The translations under genes and the position numbers were made by a program. Under the pieces are notes generated by a model, which saw only the letters and a list, made by a program, of their open reading frames with translations, searched no databases and had not been told where the DNA came from. Shown here piece after piece: positions 1 through 8,680 of a stretch of 64,000 bases of DNA. The DNA comes from Gammaproteobacteria bacterium (lineage in GTDB: Bacteria > Pseudomonadota > Gammaproteobacteria > UBA6429 > Thiohalophilaceae), in contig JAJRZT010000082.1 of assembly GCA_024275115.1 (NCBI GenBank), positions 62,001-126,000 of the forward strand, given 5' to 3'. The number at the start of each line of letters is the position of its first letter. Position 1 is the first letter of the stretch.

Positions 1-85
1 TTACGTAGCCCGGATGAAATGAAATGCAATCCGGGGAAAGGGTGCGCAATTTCCCGGATTTCGCTTTGCTGCATCCGGGCTACAC
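1..85. repeat. REP-like imperfect inverted repeat
   Basis: Two arms carrying the GTAGCCCGGATG core lie in opposite orientation (about 4-35 and 51-83). The sequence resembles the extragenic palindromes built on 'GTAGCCCGGATG...AATCCGGG' that are common in gammaproteobacteria. It stands directly upstream of the ZIP transporter gene. No transposase is nearby. Such elements usually act at the RNA level or as gyrase or IHF sites; no function is shown here. Confidence 0.6.
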
Positions 86-128
86 GGATGTATTACATGA
101 ATAGATAAAGACAGGACTTTTATAGCGT

Positions 129-908
129 ATGAGTTTATTGCTCTGGATTATTATTTTCAGCCTTCTTGGTGGCATCATCAGCGTGATTGCGGCCTCTACT
201 TTTTTGCTGTTACCGAATAAAACCCGTACTCAGCTTATCCCGCATTTGGTCAGTTTTGCGATTGGTGCTTTATTAGGCGCGGCTTTTCTGGCGTTAATTC
301 CACATAGCCTTTCAGGCACCTACAAAATTGACGTACACCATTTCGGGATGACGATTCTACTTGGTTTGCTGGCTTTTTTTGTTATGGAAAAGCTGGTGAT
401 ATGGCGCCATTGTCATCATGACCATTGTGATGCACACCCGGAACATCTCGACCACTCTGATAAAGCAGCGGGTACACTCATCCTTATTGGCGACGGTATC
501 CATAATTTTATCGATGGTGTGCTAATCGCTGCAGCTTTTATGACCGATATTCACTTAGGCATTGTCACCAGTGTTGCGGTGGCTGCGCACGAAATTCCGC
601 AGGAAGTGGGTGATTTTGCTATTTTATTAAACAGTGGTTTCTCCCGAGCTAAGGCCTTGCTGTTTAATGTGCTCGCCAGCTTAACCACGGTGGTGGGTGC
701 TCTATTAGCTTATTTCAGCCTTTCTAACCTCGAAGCGTATTTACCGTATGTGCTGGTGGTTGCGGCGGCCAGTTTTATTTATATAGCCGTTGCTGACTTG
801 ATTCCAGGGCTGCACAAGCGTACCCAGCTTTCAGCCGGGCTTCAGCAAATGCTATTGATCGGAGCCGGTGTCACTACTATCTATTTTGCCCATTCTCAGT
901 TGCATTAG
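129..908 (+). CDS. ZIP family divalent metal transporter
   Basis: Predicted inner-membrane carrier of Zn2+ or related divalent cations (259 aa). The sequence is hydrophobic throughout, with about seven to eight membrane segments. A His/Asp-rich cytoplasmic loop lies at about residues 93-115 (HCHHDHCDAHPEHLDHSD), as is usual between segments 3 and 4 of ZIP proteins. The metal-site motifs are visible: HNFIDG in the fourth core helix and HEIPQE in the fifth. The start is the ATG at 129; the ribosome site is weak. It stands alone, preceded by a REP-like repeat. The family is secure; the exact metal cannot be read from sequence. Confidence 0.9.
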   Translation: MSLLLWIIIFSLLGGIISVIAASTFLLLPNKTRTQLIPHLVSFAIGALLGAAFLALIPHSLSGTYKIDVHHFGMTILLGLLAFFVMEKLVIWRHCHHDHCDAHPEHLDHSDKAAGTLILIGDGIHNFIDGVLIAAAFMTDIHLGIVTSVAVAAHEIPQEVGDFAILLNSGFSRAKALLFNVLASLTTVVGALLAYFSLSNLEAYLPYVLVVAAASFIYIAVADLIPGLHKRTQLSAGLQQMLLIGAGVTTIYFAHSQLH

Positions 909-1019
909 CCGATACTATTTTTTTATTCATAGCAACTGTTTACCTAAAAAACTAAACTAATTTCTATTCTGGCCGACATAAAGGTTTGAAAAACCAACAA
1001 ATTGTCACAGGAGTGGAAT

Positions 1020-2501
1020 ATGGAGTGGTTAGAACATTGGGGCTGGATAGCGGTTCTTAGCTTCATCACAATCATTATTATTTGGCTTGCTGTGATGTAT
1101 GTGCAAGATATTACCCAAACCCAACACACGGTGTTACGTAATTTCCCTGTTCTCGGGCGAATGCGCTATCGGTTTGAGAAACTAGGCGAATATTTTCGCC
1201 AATACTTCTTTTCGCATGACCGCCAGGAAATGCCTTTTAATCGGGCAACCCGTGCATGGGTGTACCGCACGGCAAAAGGCTTAGGGGGCTTACTGGGGTT
1301 TGGTTCTACCAATGACCTGCGTGAACCGGGTTCCATTATTTTTGTTTCTGCGGCCTATGCCTTATTAGAAGAAGAATACACTCCGACCCCCAGCCTTGTT
1401 ATTGGCGAGCAATGCGATAAACCGTTTGAAGCCAAATCTTTATTTAATATATCCGGCATGAGCTATGGCGCTATATCTGCAGCGGCGGTACGCGCCTTGT
1501 CGAAAGGGGCGGGTAAATGTGGTATCTGGATGAACACTGGAGAAGGCGGATTATCGCCGTATCACCTGGAAGGCAACTGTGATGTTATTTTTCAGGTGGG
1601 CACAGCCAAGTATGGCGTACGTGACAGTGACGGCAATTTAAGCGATGCGCACTTGCGTGAAGTAAGTGAGCATGTCAAAGCGTTTGAAATAAAAATGTCA
1701 CAAGGTGCCAAGCCTGGCCGTGGAGGTGTTTTGCCGGGTAATAAAGTTACAAAAGAAATTTCAGGAATTCGTGGTATCCCTGTTGGCAAAGTCTCCAGCA
1801 GCCCTAATCGGCACAAAGAAATAAAGTCTCCGGATGATTTGCTTAATATGATTAACCGTATTCGTGAAGTAACCGGGCGGCCAGTGGGTTATAAAGCCGT
1901 GATTGGTTCAGAAGAGTCGGTTCGTGATTTATGTGAAGCCATACACCGACGTGGCCGAGATTTTGCGCCGGACTTTATCACGGTTGATGGTGGCGATGGT
2001 GGCACAGGTGCTGCTCCGCAACTACTGGCCGATCATGTTGGTTTGCCGTTAAATGAATCATTGCCCATGCTGGTTGATACCTTGATTGAATACGATTTAA
2101 AAGATCGGATAAAAGTGATTGCCTCCGGCAAGCTGGTACATTCTGCCAAAGTTGCCTGGGCGCTTTGTATGGGTGCCGATTTTATTGTAAGCGCACGTGG
2201 TTTTATGTTCGCTTTAGGTTGCATCCAGTCGATGCAGTGCCATGAAGATACTTGCCCAACCGGCATCACAACCCATAACAAGCGCCGGCAACGGGGTTTG
2301 GTGGTTGCCGATAAAGCCGAACGGGTTCATCAATATGCACACTGGGTGAACCATGAAGTGAATGTGCTGGCACATTCCTGTGGCTTACCGAATGCGCGTG
2401 ATTTTAGACGGGAGCATTTACGTTTAGTGCTTAACCCTGGAACAAGCATGCCTCTGGATGTCATGCACCCTTATCCTGGCGTTAAATTTCCTCTGCTGTA
2501 A
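1020..2501 (+). CDS. Membrane-anchored FMN-binding glutamate synthase family protein
   Basis: Homologue of the central and FMN-binding part of glutamate synthase large subunit, without the glutaminase domain (about 493 aa). One membrane helix occupies about residues 8-30. A glycine-rich flavin-site segment VDGGDGGTGAAP lies near residue 321, and an iron-sulfur motif C-x5-C-x4-C (CIQSMQCHEDTC) near residues 400-411, matching the [3Fe-4S] motif of GltB. The ATG at 1020 is preferred over a TTG at 1002 because CAGGAG at 1008-1013 is correctly spaced for it. Members of this stand-alone family lack a proven reaction; an FMN-dependent oxidoreductase with ammonia- or amino-acid-related chemistry is an inference. 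Confidence 0.85.
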   Translation: MEWLEHWGWIAVLSFITIIIIWLAVMYVQDITQTQHTVLRNFPVLGRMRYRFEKLGEYFRQYFFSHDRQEMPFNRATRAWVYRTAKGLGGLLGFGSTNDLREPGSIIFVSAAYALLEEEYTPTPSLVIGEQCDKPFEAKSLFNISGMSYGAISAAAVRALSKGAGKCGIWMNTGEGGLSPYHLEGNCDVIFQVGTAKYGVRDSDGNLSDAHLREVSEHVKAFEIKMSQGAKPGRGGVLPGNKVTKEISGIRGIPVGKVSSSPNRHKEIKSPDDLLNMINRIREVTGRPVGYKAVIGSEESVRDLCEAIHRRGRDFAPDFITVDGGDGGTGAAPQLLADHVGLPLNESLPMLVDTLIEYDLKDRIKVIASGKLVHSAKVAWALCMGADFIVSARGFMFALGCIQSMQCHEDTCPTGITTHNKRRQRGLVVADKAERVHQYAHWVNHEVNVLAHSCGLPNARDFRREHLRLVLNPGTSMPLDVMHPYPGVKFPLL

Positions 2502-2547
2502 GCTAAGGATAGCGTTTTTTATTCTCTGTTTTATATTTTTGAATGGA

Positions 2548-2574
2548 CTTGAAATTTTCGGCATTGCCCCTATT
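2548..2574 (+). promoter_or_regulatory. Sigma-32 (RpoH) heat-shock type promoter of clpB
   Basis: CTTGAAA (2548-2554) is followed after 12 bases by CCCCTATT (2567-2574). This closely matches the sigma-32 pattern CTTGAAA - 12 to 15 bases - CCCCATnT. Transcription would start near 2580 and give clpB a leader of about 160 bases that contains the repeat at 2594-2717. clpB is a classical sigma-32 gene, which supports the assignment. Confidence 0.75.
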
Positions 2575-2593
2575 TATTATAAGACAACAGTTT

Positions 2594-2717
2594 TATCTAT
2601 ATTCCCCGTCCGCTTGCGGCGGGCACAAAACCGTTGGGGTTTCCAAAGGGGAGAAGTGAAGCTCTCCCCTTTGGTCGTCAGTGGGGTGCATACCCCGTTG
2701 ACGATATATAATTGATT
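2594..2717 (+). repeat. Dispersed multi-hairpin repeat A, full-length copy (in clpB leader)
   Basis: Longest of three copies (others at 12442-12500 and 19865-19927). It folds into consecutive hairpins: a GC-rich stem CCCG/CCGC with GCGG/CGGG (2605-2623); AAACC/GGTTT (2628-2642); a perfect 12-bp stem 2643-2654 with 2663-2674; and GGGGT-GCAT-ACCCC (2683-2696). It ends with ACGATATATAATTGATT. The other copies lack exactly the 64 bases between the two CCGTTG direct repeats at 2631 and 2695. The class is unknown. Confidence 0.8.
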
Positions 2718-2742
2718 TTATGGGTGCGTGAGGTTTTTTAAA

Positions 2743-5355
2743 ATGAGAATGGATAAACTAACAAGCAAATTTCAGATTGCGATTGCCGATGCGCAAAGCC
2801 TGGCTGTGGGTCGTGATCATGCCTATATTGAACCGGTTCATTTAATGACCGCGTTGCTGGATCAGGACGGAGGTAGTGTGCGCCATTTGTTAATGCAAAG
2901 TGGTGTAAATGTAAATTTATTGCGCTCACAGTTAGGCGAAGCACTGGATAATCTGCCCACCATCGGTGAAGCAACCGGTGAGGTTCATTTGTCGAGTGAT
3001 TTGTCGCGTTTATTAAACCTGACCGACAAAATTGCACAGCAACGCAAAGACCAGTATATCGCCAGTGAGCTATTTGCTTTAGCCGCAGTGGGGGACAAAA
3101 GCTCAATGGGTGAAATGTTAAAAAAAGCCGGTGCATCGAAGCAAGCATTAGAGAAAACCATTGAACAAGTGCGCGGTGGGCAAACGGTGGATGACCCCAA
3201 TGCCGAAGAACAACGTCAGGCACTTGAAAAATACACCATTGATTTAACCGAGCGTGCCGAGCAGGGTAAGCTTGACCCGGTTATTGGCCGTGACGACGAA
3301 ATTCGTCGCTCAATTCAAGTACTGCAACGTCGGACTAAAAACAATCCCGTGTTAATTGGTGAGCCAGGCGTGGGTAAAACCGCCATCGTTGAAGGGCTCG
3401 CGCAACGTATTATAAATGGTGAAGTACCTGAAGGTTTAAAAAGCAAACGTGTTTTATCCCTCGATATGGGCGCGCTGATTGCCGGCGCGAAATTTCGCGG
3501 TGAATTTGAAGAACGCTTAAAAGCGGTATTAACTGATCTTGCAAAACAGGAAGGTCAGGTGATTTTATTTATTGATGAAATTCATACCATGGTCGGTGCG
3601 GGTAAAGCCGAAGGTGCAATGGATGCAGGCAATATGTTAAAGCCGGCTTTAGCGCGCGGTGAACTGCATTGTATCGGTGCAACAACGCTGGACGAGTATC
3701 GCAAGTACATTGAAAAAGATGCGGCTCTTGAACGACGTTTTCAAAAAGTACAGGTGGATGAGCCAACGGTAGAAGACACCATTGCGATTTTACGTGGCCT
3801 AAAAGAAAAGTACGAAGTGCATCATGGTGTAGACATTACTGACCCCGCTATTATTTCTGCGGCCACCTTGTCACATCGTTATATTGCTGACCGGCAGTTA
3901 CCGGATAAAGCGATTGATTTAATTGACGAAGCGGCCAGTCGTATTCGGATGGAAATTGATTCTAAACCTGAAGCGATGGATAAGCTCGATAGAAAACTGA
4001 TTCAACTTAAAATTGAACGCGAAGCCTTGTCAAAAGAAAAAGACAAAGCGTCAAAAAGCCGCTTAGAAAAACTGGAACAGGACATTAGCGTACTGGAAAA
4101 AGAATATGCTGAGTTCGATGAAATCTGGGTAGCCGAAAAAGCCGCCTTGCAGGGTTCGCAACATATTAAAGAACAACTGGAACGTGCGCGGCTCGATTCC
4201 GATGCTGCAAAACGTGCCGGTGATTTAGCACGCATGTCTGAATTGCAATACGGGCGCATTCCCGAGCTTGAACAACAACTCGATATGGCCGCTCAGGCTG
4301 AAATGCAGGAAACAAAATTATTACGCAACGCGGTAACCGATGAAGAAATTGCCGAAGTGGTTTCTAAATGGACGGGTATTCCGGTGTCAAAAATGCTCGA
4401 AGGTGAACGCGACAAGTTACTTCGTATGGAAGATGAACTGCATACTCGTGTTATCGGCCAGGATGAAGCGGTTAAAGCCGTATCCGATGCCATCCGTCGT
4501 TCACGTGCAGGCTTGTCGGATCCTGATCGCCCGAATGGTTCCTTCCTGTTTTTAGGGCCAACCGGTGTAGGTAAAACCGAGCTCACTAAAGCACTGGCCG
4601 AATTTTTATTTGATTCAGATGATGCCATGGTGCGCATTGATATGTCTGAATTTATGGAAAAACATTCCGTTGCCCGTTTAGTGGGCGCACCGCCGGGTTA
4701 CGTGGGTTATGAAGAAGGTGGTTATTTAACCGAAGCAGTTAGACGCAAGCCTTACTCAGTAATACTGCTTGATGAAGTTGAAAAAGCCCATCCTGATGTG
4801 TTTAATATTTTATTACAAGTGCTGGATGATGGACGTTTAACCGATGGTCAGGGGCGTACTGTTGATTTTCGTAATACGGTCATCGTGATGACATCGAACT
4901 TAGGTTCACAACAAATCCAGGAGTTGTTATTGAATGACAGTGCTGGTGAAGTGAACTACAACGAAATAAAAGATGCAGTGATGGTGGAAGTCAGCCAGCA
5001 TTTCAGGCCTGAGTTTATAAATCGGGTGGATGATGCCGTGGTATTCAAACCGTTACAGCAAGAACAAATTCGTGCGATTGCAAAAATTCAGGTTGATGAA
5101 CTCGCTGCTCGTCTGGTTGACAGACAAATCGTGTTAACAACCACGGATGCAGCAATGGATAAATTAGGCGAAGCCGGTTTTGACCCAGTGTATGGCGCGC
5201 GGCCTTTAAAACGGGCGATTCAGCAGTTAGTGGAAAACCCGTTAGCACAGGCCATTTTATCAGGTGAGTTTTTAGCCGGTGATCACGTTAATATCAATGT
5301 GAAGGATGGCGAAATAACCTTTACAAAATTAACCAGTAAGGTATCGGTGGCTTAA
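2743..5355 (+). CDS. clpB: ATP-dependent disaggregase ClpB
   Basis: Cytosolic AAA+ chaperone (870 aa) that pulls polypeptides out of aggregates together with DnaK. Order of domains: Clp N-domain (about 1-145); first AAA module with Walker A GEPGVGKT near 206 and Walker B ILFIDE near 274; long coiled-coil M-domain (about 400-525, rich in Lys/Glu/Leu); second AAA module with GPTGVGKT near 606 and [11 protein letters not shown]. The M-domain separates ClpB from ClpA and ClpC. The ATG at 2743 is chosen because [10 protein letters not shown] is the usual ClpB start and GTGAGG precedes it; a GTG at 2728 would add five residues. A sigma-32 type promoter and a hairpin-rich leader lie upstream, a terminator downstream. 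Confidence 0.98.
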   Translation: MRMDKLTSKFQIAIADAQSLAVGRDHAYIEPVHLMTALLDQDGGSVRHLLMQSGVNVNLLRSQLGEALDNLPTIGEATGEVHLSSDLSRLLNLTDKIAQQRKDQYIASELFALAAVGDKSSMGEMLKKAGASKQALEKTIEQVRGGQTVDDPNAEEQRQALEKYTIDLTERAEQGKLDPVIGRDDEIRRSIQVLQRRTKNNPVLIGEPGVGKTAIVEGLAQRIINGEVPEGLKSKRVLSLDMGALIAGAKFRGEFEERLKAVLTDLAKQEGQVILFIDEIHTMVGAGKAEGAMDAGNMLKPALARGELHCIGATTLDEYRKYIEKDAALERRFQKVQVDEPTVEDTIAILRGLKEKYEVHHGVDITDPAIISAATLSHRYIADRQLPDKAIDLIDEAASRIRMEIDSKPEAMDKLDRKLIQLKIEREALSKEKDKASKSRLEKLEQDISVLEKEYAEFDEIWVAEKAALQGSQHIKEQLERARLDSDAAKRAGDLARMSELQYGRIPELEQQLDMAAQAEMQETKLLRNAVTDEEIAEVVSKWTGIPVSKMLEGERDKLLRMEDELHTRVIGQDEAVKAVSDAIRRSRAGLSDPDRPNGSFLFLGPTGVGKTELTKALAEFLFDSDDAMVRIDMSEFMEKHSVARLVGAPPGYVGYEEGGYLTEAVRRKPYSVILLDEVEKAHPDVFNILLQVLDDGRLTDGQGRTVDFRNTVIVMTSNLGSQQIQELLLNDSAGEVNYNEIKDAVMVEVSQHFRPEFINRVDDAVVFKPLQQEQIRAIAKIQVDELAARLVDRQIVLTTTDAAMDKLGEAGFDPVYGARPLKRAIQQLVENPLAQAILSGEFLAGDHVNINVKDGEITFTKLTSKVSVA

Positions 5356-5377
5356 AAATCGGGTCGTTTTAGTTAGC

Positions 5378-5410
5378 GGGGCTGCGCCGTGTTCGGGCAG
5401 CCCCGTTTTT
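5378..5410 (+). terminator. Rho-independent terminator of clpB
   Basis: Perfect 8-bp stem GGGGCTGC (5378-5385) / GCAGCCCC (5397-5404) followed by GTTTTT, 23 bases after the clpB stop codon. Confidence 0.9.
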
Positions 5411-5538
5411 CGTTACATATAGCCACTTTTTGCTCGTTTTCAAGATGAATTCTGCCAATTCTGTGAATTTAGTCCTAAATCATCCCGCTTTGTAGCCGAT
5501 ACAGGTTATTAGAACGTAACCACATTAATCGAGCCACT

Positions 5539-6003
5539 ATGAAAGCTGATATTATCAATCCATTTTTATCGTCTGTTGTTAATGTTTTATCGACCATGGC
5601 AATGTTAGAGGTTTCACCCGAAAAACCGAGCATTAAAAAAGATAATGTTTCGCAGGGTGATGTTTCTGGTGTCATTGGCATGACAACGGAAACGGTGAAT
5701 GGCTCAATGGCCATTACTTTTCCAAAGGAAGTTGTATTTGCAATCGTAAAGAAAATGCTGGGCGATACGGTTACCGAGGTGGATGATACGGTAACTGATC
5801 TTGTTGGCGAGCTCACCAATATGATAGTTGGTGGTGCTAAAGCCCAACTGGAAGAAAAAGGCTATGACATTGGCATGGCAACCCCGGTGGTTGTGACAGG
5901 TACAAACCATGAAATCGTACATAAAGCACAAGGCCAGAAAATTCTTATGCCATTTAACAGTGAATCGGGGCGATTTTATGTTGAGGTTTGTTTTGACGGT
6001 TAG
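5539..6003 (+). CDS. cheX: CheX-family chemotaxis phosphatase
   Basis: Small cytosolic protein (154 aa) of the CheC/CheX/FliY class, which dephosphorylates CheY-P and so ends a chemotaxis signal. The signature pair E-x-x-N that inserts into the CheY active site is present as E91 and N94 (GELTNM); only one such pair is visible, as in CheX rather than CheC. Length fits CheX. It is not beside a che operon; two chemoreceptor genes lie elsewhere in the window. Its stop codon overlaps by 4 bases the end of the convergent gene at 6000-6620. Confidence 0.88.
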   Translation: MKADIINPFLSSVVNVLSTMAMLEVSPEKPSIKKDNVSQGDVSGVIGMTTETVNGSMAITFPKEVVFAIVKKMLGDTVTEVDDTVTDLVGELTNMIVGGAKAQLEEKGYDIGMATPVVVTGTNHEIVHKAQGQKILMPFNSESGRFYVEVCFDG

Positions 6004-6620
6004 GGTGTAAAATTTAAATTCTGTACCCGTTGATGCGCCTGTTTAATACGCTGTTTATCCAGGATACCTTCGTTTTTTAATCTGTCCAGTTCTTTTAATT
6101 CAATCACTAGCATGCGGCGTTTATCCATTCTTATATTCTGGCTGGCGGTGAGGATTCTTGCACGCATTTCATCAATAAAATTTTCGAATATTTCGGGCGT
6201 GGGTTTGTTGTATAAAAAAGTTAACAGAACGCAACCAGCATAGCGGCTTCTAAACTCTGTTACATTCGGTGAACGGTAATAAAACATAATAAGAGAAGCA
6301 ATGGTTGCTAATATAAAAATAACAATCAAAGGCATTAACTTGCTAAGTAATCCACTATCTATATGAGTGGTTAAATAAAAAATATAAATTATGGTGCTAA
6401 TAAAAAAATAAAGTACCGCAGCTAACCATGCAATCGATATTTTACGATGCCGTACTGGCCAGGGTTCCAGTAAGCCAAGATTAATACTAAAAGATTTCTC
6501 TTCTACCAGGTTGCTGGTTGTTACTTGAATGTGTTTTTCGTTAAAAATTTCGAACTGACGTGTTTCACTTTTGGCCTTACTTTTTTGATTCAGCTGTGAG
6601 TTGATAATTTTATCAGGCAT
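6000..6620 (-). CDS. Hypothetical protein with two membrane helices
   Basis: A 206-aa protein I do not recognise. Residues 1-60 are polar, two hydrophobic helices lie at about 62-85 and 93-115, and a charged helical C-terminal tail (about 145-206, rich in Lys/Arg/Glu/Leu) probably forms a cytosolic coiled segment. It converges on cheX with a 4-base overlap at the stop codons. The start codon lies in a 16-bp tandem repeat that supplies two extra upstream ATGs. A link to chemotaxis is only suggested by position. Confidence 0.65.
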   Translation of the reverse strand: MPDKIINSQLNQKSKAKSETRQFEIFNEKHIQVTTSNLVEEKSFSINLGLLEPWPVRHRKISIAWLAAVLYFFISTIIYIFYLTTHIDSGLLSKLMPLIVIFILATIASLIMFYYRSPNVTEFRSRYAGCVLLTFLYNKPTPEIFENFIDEMRARILTASQNIRMDKRRMLVIELKELDRLKNEGILDKQRIKQAHQRVQNLNFTP

Positions 6621-6652
6621 AGTCTTTATCAGGCATAGTCTTTATTAGGCAT
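6612..6652 (-). repeat. 16-bp tandem repeat over the start codon of the membrane protein gene
   Basis: Two full 16-bp units (6612-6627, 6628-6643) and a partial third (6644-6652). On the minus strand each unit carries an ATG, at 6620, 6636 and 6652. Because 16 is not a multiple of 3, the two upstream ATGs open short frames encoding MPDKDYA and MPNKDYA, each ending at a TGA that overlaps the next unit. Only the ATG at 6620 leads into the 206-aa protein. Confidence 0.8.
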
Positions 6653-6848
6653 GGAAATCAGTTCTGTTATAAATTTGTGATGTTTAATACATATAATAAC
6701 AGTTATCTTACATGGATTTTAATTACAGGTCTAAAAATAATACACAAATCACGAACTTTTTATTTGTTTATTGTACTAAGCTTGCTCTATATAAGTTTAG
6801 TTGGAATTACTTTGAGTCTTAATATTTTTGTTTAGTGGAGCATCCCTG

Positions 6849-7811
6849 GTGTTAATTAAAAAAGCAGAACAGATAAAGCCATCAGAAATCACACCTAAAG
6901 AAATTTATCAGCAACGCAGACACTTTTTGAAAACATCGGTGAATACTGGTTTAGGTCTGGCTGCATCAGGTCTGCTTGCTACACGCGCCGCTGATGTTTT
7001 TGCCGGGTATGGTTTAAAAACACTTAATCATGTTAAAAACAGTCAATACAGTCTTGATGATGAGCTAACCAAATACAAAGATGTCACGACTTATAATAAT
7101 TTTTATGAATTTGGCGCCAGCAAGTCTTCACCAGCAGCGACAGCGCACAAGTTAAATGCTGAACCCTGGTCAATAAAAGTGGAGGGTCATGTTGAAAACC
7201 CCGCAAGTTACCATCTGGAAGATATTATTACTGAGCAAACGCTCGAAGAAAGAATTTATCGCTTGCGTTGTGTTGAACGCTGGTCGATGGTTGTTCCATG
7301 GTTGGGTTTCCCGCTTGCCGAGTTGATTAAAAAAGTAAAACCGACATCACAGGCAAAATTTGTTGAATTCACAACCTTGTATCGTCCGGAAGAAATGCAG
7401 GGGCAGCGTCGTGGTGTTCTGGCCTGGCCGTATGTTGAAGGTTTGCGTATGGACGAAGCAATGCACCCGCTTGCTTTTCTTGCAGTGGGTCTTTATGGTG
7501 AAGTGTTACCCAATCAAAATGGTGCGCCGATACGTTTGGTGGTGCCATGGAAGTATGGCTTTAAAAGTATTAAGTCGATAGTTAAAATACGTTTTACAGC
7601 GCAGCAGCCTGTCAGTAGCTGGACACGGTCTGCGCCACACGAATACGGTTTTTATTCCAATGTTAATCCTGATGTTGACCACCCACGCTGGAGTCAGCGG
7701 CGTGAACGGCGCATAGGTGAGTTTTTTAAACGTAAAACTTTAATGTTTAATGGCTATGCTGAAGATGTAGCACATTTATATAAAAATATGGATTTAAAAA
7801 AATATTTTTAG
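6849..7811 (+). CDS. msrP: Protein-methionine-sulfoxide reductase catalytic subunit MsrP
   Basis: Periplasmic molybdopterin enzyme (320 aa) that reduces methionine sulfoxide in oxidised envelope proteins, receiving electrons from MsrQ. A twin-arginine signal is visible (RRHFLK, residues 23-28, followed by a hydrophobic stretch). The molybdenum-ligand cysteine is C141 in [10 protein letters not shown]. The GTG at 6849 is preferred: GTGGAG at 6835-6840 is well spaced and [17 protein letters not shown] matches the usual family N-terminus. A TTG at 6828 would add seven residues. msrQ follows after 29 bases, so the two are very likely one operon. Confidence 0.95.
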   Translation: MLIKKAEQIKPSEITPKEIYQQRRHFLKTSVNTGLGLAASGLLATRAADVFAGYGLKTLNHVKNSQYSLDDELTKYKDVTTYNNFYEFGASKSSPAATAHKLNAEPWSIKVEGHVENPASYHLEDIITEQTLEERIYRLRCVERWSMVVPWLGFPLAELIKKVKPTSQAKFVEFTTLYRPEEMQGQRRGVLAWPYVEGLRMDEAMHPLAFLAVGLYGEVLPNQNGAPIRLVVPWKYGFKSIKSIVKIRFTAQQPVSSWTRSAPHEYGFYSNVNPDVDHPRWSQRRERRIGEFFKRKTLMFNGYAEDVAHLYKNMDLKKYF

Positions 7812-7840
7812 CAGAAAATTTTTAAAACGGTAAAATAGCA

Positions 7841-8464
7841 ATGATGCGTTTTTATAAAGTCAGTGTATTTATCCTGAGCCTTGTTCCTGTTAGCTTATTA
7901 CTATATAACTTTTATACTGATGAGCTGGGCGCGAACCCATTCGAGACTTTAACCCGACAGAGCGGGGAATGGACCTTACGGTTTTTATTAATTACGCTCA
8001 GCCTGACACCGTTAAAAATATTACTCACTAAAAGCTGGCCATTAAAATTTCGCCGTATGCTGGGCTTGTTTACTTTTTTCTATGCTTCGCTTCATCTTTT
8101 AACTTATATCTGGTTTGATCAGTTTTTTGACTGGAATGAAATCTGGGTGGATATTATTAAACATCCTTTTATAACCATTGGCATGCTGTCCTGGCTTATT
8201 CTCCTGCCGTTGGCCATTACTTCAACCCGGGGTATGAAAAAACGGCTTGGTCGCCGCTGGAAAAAATTGCACCAGGCTGTTTATGTGATAGGGGTGCTGG
8301 TCCTAATTCATTACTTTATGCTGGTCAAAGCCGATTATTGGTGGCCGGTACTTTATAGTTTGATTTTTATCGGTCTTATGGTGTTTCGGGTTTTGTATAT
8401 TCGACAGCGCTTGACTGGCCGATTTGGACTAAAAATGTTGCTGCGCCAGGGAGTAAAGCCCTGA
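7841..8464 (+). CDS. msrQ: MsrQ, haem-binding membrane subunit of the MsrPQ system
   Basis: Inner-membrane b-type cytochrome (207 aa) of the ferric reductase-like family that passes quinol electrons to periplasmic MsrP. About five to six membrane helices are seen, with histidines in the helices that can bind haem (for example YASLHLLTYIW near residue 86 and HQAVYVIG and HYFML further on). Length is close to that of E. coli MsrQ. It directly follows msrP. Confidence 0.93.
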   Translation: MMRFYKVSVFILSLVPVSLLLYNFYTDELGANPFETLTRQSGEWTLRFLLITLSLTPLKILLTKSWPLKFRRMLGLFTFFYASLHLLTYIWFDQFFDWNEIWVDIIKHPFITIGMLSWLILLPLAITSTRGMKKRLGRRWKKLHQAVYVIGVLVLIHYFMLVKADYWWPVLYSLIFIGLMVFRVLYIRQRLTGRFGLKMLLRQGVKP

Positions 8465-8549
8465 ATAAGTGCATGCTATATTAGTGTGATCTTATATAAC
8501 TCGGATTGTGTATAGCGTTATTTTTCTTCTGCTTCAAAGCGTTTAAACT

Positions 8550-8579
8550 TTGGCTTTTTCATGCCGCGCTAGTTATAAT
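8550..8579 (+). promoter_or_regulatory. Candidate sigma-70 promoter of soxB
   Basis: TATAAT at 8574-8579 with TTGGCT (4 of 6 consensus bases) at 8550-8555, spacer 18 bases. The transcript would have a leader of about 95 bases before the soxB ATG. Assignment is by pattern only. Confidence 0.45.
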
Positions 8580-8680
8580 CCTACGAAAATACAATAATAT
8601 ATTGGGTGTTAAATATTAAAAATATTAGCACTTCATTTAGCAGATTTATAACTACGCAAGACACCGCAGAGGAGAACCGA

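Noticed and set aside
2700-2720. TATATAAT in repeat A as a promoter -10
   Set aside because: No -35 element at a suitable distance in any of the three copies; the sigma-32 site upstream explains clpB better.
2738-3223. 161-codon open frame antisense to the start of clpB
   Set aside because: It lies wholly opposite a conserved gene, has no ribosome site and no recognisable protein.
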